A DNA stretch of 64,000 nucleotides from Acanthochromis polyacanthus. Lineage: Eukaryota; Chordata; Actinopteri; Pomacentridae. Positions 13,528 through 23,990 of this stretch are shown here, piece after piece. The DNA lies in assembly GCF_021347895.1 (NCBI RefSeq), contig NC_067122.1, forward strand, positions 37,170,215 to 37,234,214. The letters are read 5' to 3'. Every line of letters starts with the position of its first letter. Within the stretch, counting starts at the first letter, position 1. The translations under genes were made by a program, and so were the position numbers. The notes beneath the pieces were generated by a model, which saw only the letters and a list, made by a program, of their open reading frames with translations, was not told the origin of the DNA and did no database searches.

Positions 13528-13748
13528 GTGGACAGGTCACCGATTCATCACAAGAACAACCCAAAGAGCCAGCCAACCTCGAACACTTACACAAAATTGC
13601 AGAACAGTACATGCAGTATCACTAAATAACTTACTGTGCATTTATTCCCAAACATGCAGACTCCATTGAAAAAAGAACTCAACCAACCAACAGGTTAAAG
13701 CCCAGAACCTTCTTGCTGTGAGACAACACTCCTAACCACTGCACCATG
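13467..13748 (-). mobile_element. tRNA-derived SINE (decayed) with expanded ATCC tail
   Basis: Read on the minus strand, the right end matches the SINE head ('ggtgcagtggttaggagtgt' then 'tgtctcacagcaagaaggtt') and the left end is the GGAT tail. The plus-strand word 'ggacaggtcaccgattcatc' matches the body near the tail. The middle is heavily diverged. The tail has grown to about 61 bases of ATCC repeat (13467-13527), so the microsatellite is part of the SINE. Confidence 0.65.
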
Positions 13749-15285
13749 ATACAATTTAAAAGACTTTAACAGAAAATACCAAGTAATATACTATAGTTAT
13801 AGATAGATAATATAGGTAAATGTGCACTATGAAGGCTTGAAAATGATCTTGATGTCCCACTGTAGGAACTTTAAGTCTGACCAGGTTTCTATCGTGGACA
13901 AATTACAAATTTAAACCTCATGGAGAAGTGACTGGAGGATGACTGACCTGTTGATAGGACTAGAGGACAAGTCAAAGGATGTTAAGGTGAATATTTGGGC
14001 ACTATAGAGCCATCAAATAGTTGTGTATTACACTGTACCTATCACCATTGTCCACCATGTCAGTAAATACTCTGGAATTCTTATCAGCTTTTAAAGTTTT
14101 GGGAAAAACAAAAACTCTAAACTTTTCTTCCTAAATGGGGCTTTGAAAAACAAAGATTGTCCAAGAAGAGGTCATGACTTGTAGTCGTTTCACAGGAATC
14201 CTAAACAGACGTTTCTGAAAAATTGGTATGTAAAGTCATTAGCTAAGCCACAGTGTGCTGCCTTCACCACCTTCAATGTAAATGAGCTTGAATTAAGTAC
14301 AGTACACTCTCAAAACTATCTAACCTTTGAGCCATTGCACGACACAACCACCCCCAACATCTGGTTTCAAGGCACAAAATACTGGGGAACATGGTGAAGA
14401 CTTTGAATCTTAGAGAAAAATGTAGCTGAGGTTTTTTTTTTAAAGTGCTGAGACATGCCCAAGAGAAGTTCTACTTTATAAGAATGTAAATAAAGTGGAC
14501 ATAAATAATGCCTCTAAAACAATCAGTACCGAGGGGAGTGAGAGACTGAAGACAATGCTGTGATTACTCCTCATAATGGAATTGAATGTTGTGTGTGTGG
14601 AATGAACTTCCCTGCTTGCAAAGAGTGTGTGTCCTAAAAGACGGGGAGTGTAAAACACGCTGAGAAAATATTCATTGCTTAGCCGAGGGGTGTGGGATTT
14701 GTGTTTGTAAAGGATTGGAAAATATAATGATGTCTGTTTCATATTCACTTATCAGTGTGCTCAGAGAAAGAAATAAATAGACGGAGAGAGAAGGAGGCTA
14801 CAGGGACAGAGTAGTTAATATATATATATAAAAAAAAGACAGAGGCAAGTCTCAGACGAAAAGAACGTCAGATTATTCATTACAAGCAGACAGAAATTAT
14901 GAAAGTGTTTTAATAAAAGGCACTGAGGTGATGCAACACACACTCTAGCAGCTATATTGGAAATCCTCAGCTCTCAGCAACAAAAGCTAAGTAAAAGAAT
15001 TTTCTTTGAATGACTGAGATGTTTGAACATTAGCATAGCTCTAGCTGAGAGCTAGCTGCCAGGAGACTTAGATAAAGGTGAAGCCTCAGGACAACGGTGT
15101 TGTGGTACAGCTATTCCCTTCTTCTACCTTTGAGTTTCTTTTGTTTTTCTCCCTCTTCCTCTTGTCTTTAGTTTGTTCTGTGTTTGTCTTCTCAGTATGT
15201 GTGCTACTTAGGAGAGGCAGGGATTAGTTTGTCTATGAAAAGTGTCACAAAAACCTACTTTTCACCATGAAAAATTAAATGAAAA
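13749..15285. other. No gene recognised
   Basis: AT-rich sequence, with a short TA run at 14819-14829. No coding or repeat family motifs could be supported. Confidence 0.3.
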
Positions 15286-15289
15286 CAAA

Positions 15290-15860
15290 ATCAGGGCATT
15301 CCAGGGGTTTTTCTTCACAGCAATGCTTTCTAGTCCCTCCTGAGGGATCCAAAGGTGTTGCCAGGTCACATGAGATATGTAGTCCCTCTAGCGAGTTCTG
15401 AGTCAACCTTGAGGTCTCCTCCTAGTTGGACGTGCCCAGAAAACATCCAAAAGAAGAAGCCCAGGAGGCATCCTGATCAATGCCTGAACCACCTCAACTG
15501 GATCTTCCTAATGCAAAAGAGCAGCTATTCCAAGTTCCCTCTAGACGTTTGAGCTCCTCACCTCATCTCGAAGGCTGAGCCCAGCTGCTTGTACCCATGA
15601 CCTCTTTCTTTGAGTCACTCCTAATGGCCATAGGTGAGGGCTGGAGCATAGACCAGCTGGTAAATCAAGAGCCTTATGTCTTCAGCTTCCTGCTCGCTAT
15701 ACAACACAAGCATCACTACCGACACTGCACCGGTCTTTTTGTCCACCTCAATGACCACTTCACCATCACTCGTAATCAAGATCTGGAGATATTTAAATTG
15801 CTTAGCTTGAGGCAGAAGCTCATCTCAACCAGAAGGAAGGCACTAGTTTCTGGCAGACAA
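15290..15860 (-). mobile_element. Decayed non-LTR retrotransposon, C-terminal part of the polyprotein
   Basis: The minus strand, read with stops and frame changes, gives peptide islands in the order expected downstream of a LINE reverse transcriptase: QFKYLQ (the FKYLG motif), then LVYAPALTYGH, then IQLRWFRH (the RWLGH motif). This order is typical of a fish LINE with a long C-terminal region. The catalytic FADD motif is not in the remnant. Frames are heavily broken, so it is an old, inactive copy. Confidence 0.7.
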
Positions 15861-16110
15861 CCATGGACTCAAACCAAACAAAAAGTCATATTCAAATAGA
15901 GCAACTATGAAGAAGTATATTACCCTTTCACTGATGAAATGGATCAATAGGGAAATAAAATAATCAGTGTGTTTTTCTGTGTCCTCCAACATCACATGCT
16001 GCAGCTCCCAGTCAGAATTTCAACTTCTGCTAAGAGTGTCCTTTATTCAGGCGATTTATCAGTTTGATTTGTTGAGCTGCTGGTAATTCTGAAGCTCCTT
16101 ACATTTAGTA

Positions 16111-16118
16111 ATGTAACG
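16111..16118 (+). repeat. Left copy of the hAT target duplication ATGTAACG
   Basis: Identical to 16611-16618 on the far side of the element. Confidence 0.8.
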
Positions 16119-16610
16119 CAAGGGCGTCAGTTTGTTTTTAAAAGTGGGGGGGACGGAGACCACAGGACTTTGAGAAAATGTCGAAGAACGGTGGCAAAAT
16201 GCTACAAGCTGGGTTCGAACTCACAACCACCGCACCAAAGGCGGAGGCTCATCCTGTTGCACCATCGATACATAAGGATTAAGGGGTCTGTGGGCCGTTA
16301 TAGTACTAATTCTTACGGGCCGAAATTTTGCCCCTGCACGTCTCTGGTCGGAGCTTCCACTTGGCACGGGCGCAAATTTTGCATCTGCACGTTTTTTTTT
16401 AACCTCACGAAGGTGTGCTGCATGTCTGTGCAACTCTCGGCCGAGTGCGGATGGTGCGTTCAGGAGCGTCGGAATTTTCTATACTGCTGAAAATAACTGG
16501 GTTTACAACGGCTTACATGTGAAGAATTTGAATGTGTCGGAGACAAAATGACCCCTGACAAAAAGTGGGGGGACACGTCCCCACCGTCCCCCCCTAAACT
16601 GACGCCTATG
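16119..16610. mobile_element. hAT-like non-autonomous transposon with 8-bp target duplication
   Basis: The 492-bp element is bounded by a perfect 8-bp direct repeat, ATGTAACG, at 16111-16118 and 16611-16618. Its inverted ends are CAAGGGCGTCAGTTT on the left and, on the other strand, CATAGGCGTCAGTTT. Both are followed by G-rich tracts ending in GACGG. An 8-bp duplication with short CA-initial inverted ends is the hallmark of hAT transposons. No transposase is encoded. Interior CpG is clearly higher than in the surrounding DNA, and a tRNA-like segment lies inside (16201-16268). The perfect duplication suggests a fairly recent insertion. Confidence 0.8.
16201..16268 (-). other. tRNA-like segment inside the hAT-like element
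   Basis: The minus strand shows an A-box-like TGGTGCAACAGGATGAG, an anticodon-arm-like CCGCC-TTTGGTG-C-GGTGG, and a B-box-like AGTTCGAACCC. The arm resembles tRNA-Pro, whose loop is TTTGGGT, but acceptor pairing is not evident. It may give the element an internal RNA polymerase III promoter, or be a captured tRNA pseudogene. Confidence 0.5.
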
Positions 16611-16618
16611 ATGTAACG

Positions 16619-18838
16619 TATCAGGCAGTAATCCTGGACTAAACTCATCTACATCTACTAAGCAGTTGAGGTAAACGGTGAATATGGAGGCAGCAGCAGT
16701 CGACACTTATATAAAAGTGAGCTGATGTTAGTCTAACACTGCCCATTTAATACAGTTGACGTGGATGTTGACATTACTTTCAGTCGGATATCCGTCATTT
16801 TACCATCAATAGAAATGAGTCACTTCCAGGATTGATGACGGTGCTTCATGTTAAGCCTCCTCTAGGCGATGTTAAATAACTGCATAAATGCTTTCCTTTT
16901 CCTCAGCTTCTCTTCTCAGGCTAAACCCTGCCAGGAAACAGGAGTTGTGAAAAGTGAGTGAATGATCTACTGACTGAACTGCTGCTCTTCACTACAGAGT
17001 CCATTTAGTTGCTAATGCTAGTGCTAAACTTAGGTGCACCAAATGAGAGATAGCGGCTCAGAATTTGGAAATAGTAACTAAATTTACTAAGGAGAGTCTG
17101 TCTGTTATATCACTGCAGGGCAAAGGGATAGACAATGAGACTTTACTATTAACCTTGCCACAGACTGGTATAATGTAACCATGGTAACCATATACAAAGA
17201 TCGCAACAGTTGCGACCTTTAAGTGCTTAAATGAAACTAGAATGTCAGTGACATAAACTATGCTAAAAAGATTTTAGTTTTTTGTGACTAAAGCTATACT
17301 AAGTCACTAAAACTAAATCAAAATCAGGTGTGAAATTTTTCACCGGGGGAGGCTACCTGATCCTTGGCTGGAAATTTTGTGACACACCTGTAAAGTCACC
17401 AGATTGCTCTACCTGGTTGTCATCTCTGCCAAACTCTGGCCTTGGTTCATGGCTTCCCAAGAGTTTTTGTTGCCAGTCTAATCTAATCCTTCATTGTCCT
17501 CCAGATTCCAGCTTCCAGCTGTTTCTAACTTGACATCCATCTCCAAGCATCAAAGCTCAGCCTCCATTCACTTCATCGGACACCACGTTTAGCTCCCTCA
17601 GTCATCACAATCAACCACTGACCTGCAACGACTTTCTACCTCAGATTCCCTCTCCAGGCTCCACTCATTACTCTCGAAAGACTTGTTGCAATACATCATT
17701 TTTAATTGTTGCTTCTGTGCAAGTGTTCTGGATTATGGGCCAAGAACTTACATAATCCACAACAGAGAGAATCGCCTCTTTGTAATATCCATAATTGAGC
17801 AAATATCTTAAATAGTATATAAAAAGAGCTCTGTTCGTTAATTATTTTGTGGTGTTATTGCATGCAGGTCCTTTCAAAAAGTCATCCTGTTTTGCTAGAA
17901 AGGGACTCCAGTTCGCATGCTTAAAAAGTGGTTCTTATGGGCATGTGGGTATGGAATCAGTGGTGTGCCATTCTAACACTGCATCAGGTTATCCCAGTTG
18001 TTGCTATGTGTCATTGTGCTGAGCAGCTCCTTATTCTTGTTTTTTGTTTGTGATGTTGGAAGCAGTGTTCATACAGATAACAAACCTGCAGTAATGATCT
18101 GCTGCACTTCGTGAGACAATGATTCCTGACCTACTACTGCTTTACTTTCTCTTGGTCCATGTTTTTTTTTAACTGGTCAACCCCAAACTGCCCCACAGGG
18201 CTTTGAAGAGTGATTCACTCAGTACAACCACAACAGAATAAACAGGAACAAACTTTACTTGTTGCACCACATTCAGAGGGTCTTCTGCCTAAAGGAAACA
18301 AGCTGGTATCAGGACTGTTTAAGATTCGTATCAAATGCCTGTAGGTACCAGCTCTGATGTGCTCCTAATTTGAGAGAGGCACACAAGGACAAAAGATGGT
18401 TTCTTATCCAACTTGATATCTTGCTTTAAGGTGTGAATTTCCACCATGCTCTGGTGAACAGGCATGATGACGAAGTTGACAAAGTGAAGTGACAGCTGGA
18501 TGAGGATCATTCCAATATCCCATTAGCTCCAAAGAACCTCCCCACTGGATTTTGTCTAAGTGGATCAGCTCCAAACTGAGCCTCACCTCTGGGGCTCGGC
18601 TCCACTGCTGCTCCACAGCTCCAGGACAGGACGTCTGGAGACTAGCGTGATGTCTGAGAGGCCTGCTGGTGCTTAGCCAGAGCAGCAGGACTCTGTGTTC
18701 TTGCTTTGTGTGTCTCCTGCCCTTTAGGCTGCAGTCAGTGAGTTCACTTGCAAGTACAACCTTGTGCAAGATGACTTTATCTCCAAGCTTAATAAGGTTT
18801 AACAGACTCAACATTTTATCAAATGAGAAATAAATATA
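16619..18838. other. No gene confirmed
   Basis: AT-rich sequence. A 149-codon minus-strand frame spans 18404-18853, but its start codon lies inside the MITE at 18841 and I recognise no domain, so it is not called. The G/C-richer part, about 18540-18720, drives this frame. Confidence 0.3.
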
Positions 18839-18840
18839 TA

Positions 18841-19142
18841 CACTGCAGTTCAAAGGTTTGGAGTCAGAAATGTCCTTAGTTTTTGAAAGAAAAGCATTTT
18901 TTTTTCAATGAAGATAACATTAAATGAATCATAAAAACAGTCTAAACATTGCTAATGTGGTAAATGACTTTTCTAGCTGGAAGCAGCTGATTTTTTATGG
19001 AATATCTCCATAGGGGTACAGAGGAACATTTCCAGCAACCATCACTCCTGTGTTCTAATGCTACATTGTGTTAGCTAATGGTGTTGAAAGGCGCATTGAT
19101 GATTAGAAAACCCTTGTGCAATTATGAAATTGTTTGGGTGGT
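18841..19142. mobile_element. Tc1-type palindromic MITE, copy 2 (opposite orientation, 3' damaged)
   Basis: It begins after TA with 'cactgcagttcaaaggtttg' and carries the family's internal words in reverse order relative to copy 1 ('ggaatatctccatagggg', 'cactcctgtgttctaatgc'). Near the right end the stretch between 'gcaattatg' and 'aaattgtttgggtg' is missing compared with copy 5, and both deletion edges carry ATG. The terminal inverted repeat on the right is lost. Confidence 0.8.
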
Positions 19143-19300
19143 ATATATAAGAGCCAAAGGTGTGGTAAAGAGTAGTGAATGAGATTTTCTAGTGTGCAAC
19201 TGCATGTAGCAGTGACTTTAGGGATAAAAATCATATTTGGAATGACATCAGTTAAAAGGTCTAAAAATCATTATGTGGCCACAAATAAACAATCAGTAAA

Positions 19301-19330
19301 CCATCCATCCATCCATCCATCCATCCATCC
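19301..19330. repeat. (CATC)n tetranucleotide repeat
   Basis: About seven units. Other ATCC runs in this window mark SINE tails, so this may be the remnant of a minus-strand SINE tail, though no SINE body is recognisable next to it. Confidence 0.85.
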
Positions 19331-21126
19331 GGGTCATGGGCATCCAAAAACATTAGTAACTAAATTAAGACTTTAAGGTGCTAGTTATCTCATATAGTCT
19401 AATCATATTTTTTTTATTTCTTAGGGAAAATGCAGTTTCACATATTCCAATAAATCACATGAAATTTGCTGCACAGAGAAATTATAGCTTAACTCAGTAC
19501 AATTATAATCCGCACTTTCACTGTCATAAAAACCAGAATATACAACCTGTGTCTTTCACAGAAATGCAACATTTCGTGATTTCAGAGCTTCCAGCCAGTT
19601 TTGAGTCAGCAGGATGTAAAATGTCAAATGCGACCTGTAATTCTACTGTCACCTGTTGACCAGATGCTGCTGATAATGTGCATAATCTTCAGTGGTGAAC
19701 CTTTATTTGATAGCAGTAGTTCAACCACTTCTATTGTGCAATTAATTTTGCTGCTTTTATGCCTGAACATTAAATTCAATCAGAGTATGATGGCATTTAG
19801 GGCATAATTATATGACGTTAAAAGATATGTTCCTTTGATCCCCTCAAGCTGAGCCAACCCCTGAAGTTATGACGAGATATTAGGTGGACAATATACTATA
19901 TGTTGTATATTAAATAAACTGCACAAGTGGCAATTCAATTAAAAAAAACACCAAATACATAAAAGCAGTGTACTGCATATGCTGTTCTTACAATGTTCTT
20001 AGAAGTACTTTTACTGTGGTCTGAAAGATGGTTACACATCTGCATGTATGACCGGTATGTGAGGGAGATACATATTACTTTATATGACAGGTATGATGCT
20101 GTTTGATGGATGGAGAATTTGAAAACTGATTAATATTACATCAGTTTGTAGAGCGAAGATAGTGCTCAGACTGTGTGTCTACATCCAAAACCGGGGCTCT
20201 TGCTTCATGCGTTGTGTGTTTCAGGCCTCATGTTGCGTCCCTCCTGTCTATCTTTTACCTTTTACATTGTTGAGTTTACTTGTAAACGTGCCACACAAAG
20301 TTTGACTTGACTTTACTGGCTGGGAGAGCAGGTAAAACTTTGCCATGGCCTGATATACTGGTGGCACAGGGACACAGTCTTTGGAGCTACTGGCTCCCAA
20401 CCAGTGTTTGTATTGTCTCTACACAGAGGCCAAACCTGGCTGGAGTGTAACCGAGCCAAAGTCATTCACAATCTGGTCAAAGCTAACCCCAACCTCATGA
20501 GATAATGCTCACTTTTTATTCTTTCTCTTTTAAGTTTGTGAGTAAAACTGTGTAGCAGCTCATTTATATCATGTCTGAATGAATAATTTAATTACAACTT
20601 GTGGTTACAAGTTTATAGCAGGTTTTTATTGTCTGCCTTCATACTGTATGCCTTCTGGTACATTAAAATGAATTTTATGAGAAACTAAATGCTGGGAAAA
20701 TACTGCCAAACTGTCAGCAGTCTGGTTGATGTCGACTGCTTCTCCCCAACATGTGCTCATTATTTCCAAATCCTGCTGTTGGCTGGTTTGGTTTGGCCAG
20801 TCAGTTGAGATCCAAACCAAAAGTGACCAAAACAGGGACTAAACTCAGCTAATGGGAGTCAGACTGGCTCTGTCAAGCACATAAATGGAATTGTTTTCTG
20901 GGTCATTGCCTTCTTAATAACGTTGTTTTGGAAATAAATAGATTTGATTACGGATGCGTATTGAATTTATTTTAAGACAATATGCAAGACGACCCGAGCC
21001 ATGCCACGGCTATGTCTGTGCATAATTGTTTGTTCGCCCTGGAGGTGCAGTGTGTGCTGATGTGTTCAGACGTGCTGAGTCAGCGGTGAGAGTGCACTTT
21101 ATAGATCCTGTCAGTGAAAAATACAA
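19331..21126. other. No gene recognised
   Basis: AT-rich sequence without a recognised element. A patch at about 20330-20505 is less AT-rich and reads for a while without low-complexity bias, but no domain or splice-bounded exon can be argued. Confidence 0.3.
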
Positions 21127-21133
21127 CCCCCCC

Positions 21134-21164
<31 letters not shown>
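21127..21164. repeat. Poly(C)-(AC)n compound repeat
   Basis: A run of ten C residues passes directly into a perfect AC repeat of about 28 bases. Confidence 0.95.
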
Positions 21165-21169
<5 letters not shown>

Positions 21170-22553
21170 GTCCCTCGGCTGCTTGTCATAATCTCTCTTC
21201 CCCACTCTGTCTGCCTTTCAAAACAAAAAGTCATCTTTCTTTGAATGGTGAGATGCAGCATAAACTCTCCAGACACACACTGTGCCGATATAAATAATGT
21301 GCGAGTGAAAGTGTGTGAGACTTGGCTTTACAAGCTGCAACAGCGAGACTGGAAAATCTACCTGGATACTATAATGAGACCACAAGAGGGCTGACCTTTT
21401 AACCGAGTCAACATATGGCACGCTACACCTGTCCGTCTCTGCCTACCTCGCACAGGCAGCCAAGATGTGAGTGATCTTTTCTTTCTCCAAGAGAGACCTT
21501 AAAATTATAGAAAAACTGAAGTAAATTCTGTGAGATAAATCAATTTGGCCGATCGTTTCTACAGCGAGCCAGGCTAAAGCACTTTTTCAGAGAATGTAAA
21601 CAACTCTGGCCTGTTTTTTTTTATGAATGAAATGCACAGCAAATGTGTGTCTGCGAGTGGACGAGTGCAAAAGATACCAATTCTGAGGCAATCTGCCAAA
21701 TGGAACATATTGCAAATTGGTGTGTATATGTGTGTGTCTCTTTGTATGTGTGTGTTTGTGTCTCTTTGAGGTGCCCCAGAGGTATCAAATATTAGCAGAC
21801 ATGCCAAACTGAACATATTGCAGATTAGGGAGGTGGAGGGGGCCTGAGCGATCATTTGGCAACAATGTGCCTCCATCACCACCAGGGGAACAGATAACAA
21901 AGATGTTCAACTCATAAGGAAGGGGAAAAAAGACTACACACACAAACACAAAAACACATGCCTGTCTTCATTGAGTTTTGACATACCTGCTCTACTTTTG
22001 TTTAGACTGTACTTTTCATTACCAGGTTTAATGTCTCATATCAGTCTGTGATGTTGTACTGTACATATTTAAAAGAGATTTAAATGCCTTAACTGAAAAT
22101 CAAGGCAGATTTATCACAGAAATCACAGACTTTTATTTTCTTGATATTTTGTCGCTTGCTTGCAAGACTTTGAAGCACGTTTTAATTTAAAGAACACATT
22201 TACGTGTTTTACTGGGTACTTAGAAACAGAAATTAACACTCAATTTCAGCAGTGTTAGTGAAACAGCAACATACCAAAAACTTATTTGAAATTATTTGGG
22301 TTATCATTATACACCACTGAAGACTCACCACTTCTTTTTATTTAGATTACTGGTTATATCTTTGTTCTTTTGTCAGTCAGCACACTAATTGTTAACTATA
22401 GTTTTGCAATACTCCAGTTGCATGAGCAATACTTCAGTATCATGTGTGATATTACTTAGTACCTCATATCATTGCCAGTATTACTTTTTACCTTTATATT
22501 CTGGTCCTATTTAGCTTGCACATTATATTTTCATGAATGTATCTTACTTACAA
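21165..22553. other. No gene recognised
   Basis: Contains decayed (TG)n sequence at about 21720-21762 mixed with 'tctcttt' motifs. Nothing else stands out. Confidence 0.3.
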
Positions 22554-22555
22554 TA

Positions 22556-22909
22556 CCTGTCAGGATTTAGGGGTCCCCCCAGCAATCTCATGTTTTCCAT
22601 GAAAACTCACATTCATGTGTTAACATAATTGCACAAGGGTTTTCTAATCATCAGTTAGCCTTTCAACACCATTAGCTAACACAATGTAGCATTAGAACAC
22701 AGGAGTGATGGTTGCTGTAAATGTTCCTCTGTACCTCTATGGAGATATTCCATAAAAAATCAGCCGTTTCCAGCTAGAACAGTCATTTATCACATTAAAA
22801 TTGTCTAGACTGTATTTCTGATTAATTCAATGTTATCTTCATTAAAAAAGTGCTTTTCTTTCAAAAATAAGGAGATTTTTAAGTGACCCCAACCTTCTGA
22901 ACGGCAGTG
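22556..22909. mobile_element. Tc1-type palindromic MITE, copy 3
   Basis: Same orientation as copy 1. The right end, 'accttctgaacggcagtg', abuts TA (22910-22911). The left inverted repeat is worn but still reads 'atttaggggtc'. Internal words 'agtgatggttgctg' and 'ctatggagatattcc' are intact. Non-autonomous. Confidence 0.8.
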
Positions 22910-23184
22910 TATGTGCTATTGCTTTTCTACCGGGGATTGAAATTCGTACGTATGTAATGTAGTTTTTTGTACAGAGCAATAACAGGCAAGAAGAAGAATT
23001 TCCATGAAAAAAATAAGTTTTATTCAATCTTATCTTCAATATCTGTCGAAGGTTTGATACTAGTGATCAAAACATTATTTAAAATAACGTTTTTTCTTTA
23101 ATTTTGATGTCTCTGGTCCAAAATGTATCTCTCTGATAGAGTTCACACTCGGGTTGCTGATTGTGAGAAAATAAAGGCCCTAAA

Positions 23185-23374
23185 TATTTATTAAAGGTGT
23201 TCCTCAGGGTTCAACATTAGGTCTGTTGCTTTTTACGTTGCATATATATATTCAATTTATTTTCCAACTCACTGAATTGCATATTTCAGTGCTGTTGACA
23301 CTATGTTGTATGCCATCAGCCACACTGCAGTCTCGGCCTTCTTTGGATTATTCTCATTACAAATGTGTCTAAAT

Positions 23375-23429
<55 letters not shown>

Positions 23430-23990
23430 TCCAGGAGTTTGCCTAACAAAACTTCTCGACTCATGCAAAACATTTTCCTTAGAAATTAAAGGTTCCAATT
23501 GGATTCTTTAGACAGCAACAGAGTCTCTCATATGAAAGCAGAATAAAAAAATCATCTTCCAATTCACTACAGTGTCCACATTGGAGTACGGAGAGATCCT
23601 GTGTGTTCATGCTGCTGCCACCACCATTAAACTCTTGGACTCCATCTACCACAGCGGACTGCGATTAATTACTGCACAGTTATCGCCCTCACCACTGTGA
23701 GTTACAGGAGCAGGTTGGCTGGACATCACTGGAATATGCCTCTACATACTTCCGTCCTTATCTACAAGGCTTTTCCTATCTTAACTGCCAAGATATTTAA
23801 CACCTTTAGTGTAGTTCAAAGTTCGTCACCACGCAGAGACTGGCTTGAAAAGTCCCTCACGCAAACACTGAACTGGATAAGGCTGGTTTCTGTTATTATG
23901 CTGCTCTATACTGGAATCAACTGCAACACAGTCTGAGCTTGGAGACACTCGTTTAACTATTATATACTGTATTATATAATATATGAGACT
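23185..23990 (+). mobile_element. Decayed L2-type LINE, reverse transcriptase and C-terminal region
   Basis: The stretch near 23198 translates as GVPQGSTLGLLLFTLH, the RT motif around G-V-P-Q-G-S. Downstream, SAVDTMLYAIS corresponds to the catalytic YADDT-type block with the second Asp region altered. Further on, the SPHHCEL-like and 'YKAFP' islands (about 23685-23790) fit the C-terminal part of L2-clade LINEs. Stops and frame changes are frequent and a (TA)n tract interrupts it at 23378-23422, so it is inactive. Confidence 0.65.
23378..23422. repeat. (TA)n microsatellite inside the LINE relic
   Basis: A perfect TA run of about 45 bases; the repeating Ile-Tyr frame over it is an artefact. 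Confidence 0.95.

Noticed and set aside
18404..18853. 149-codon minus-strand frame
   Set aside because: Its start codon lies inside a MITE and no family could be recognised. A protein search of the 18404-18800 part against vertebrates would decide; a spliced or conserved hit would revive it.
20330..20505. Less AT-rich patch considered as a host exon
   Set aside because: No convincing splice sites or recognisable peptide; left as unassigned.
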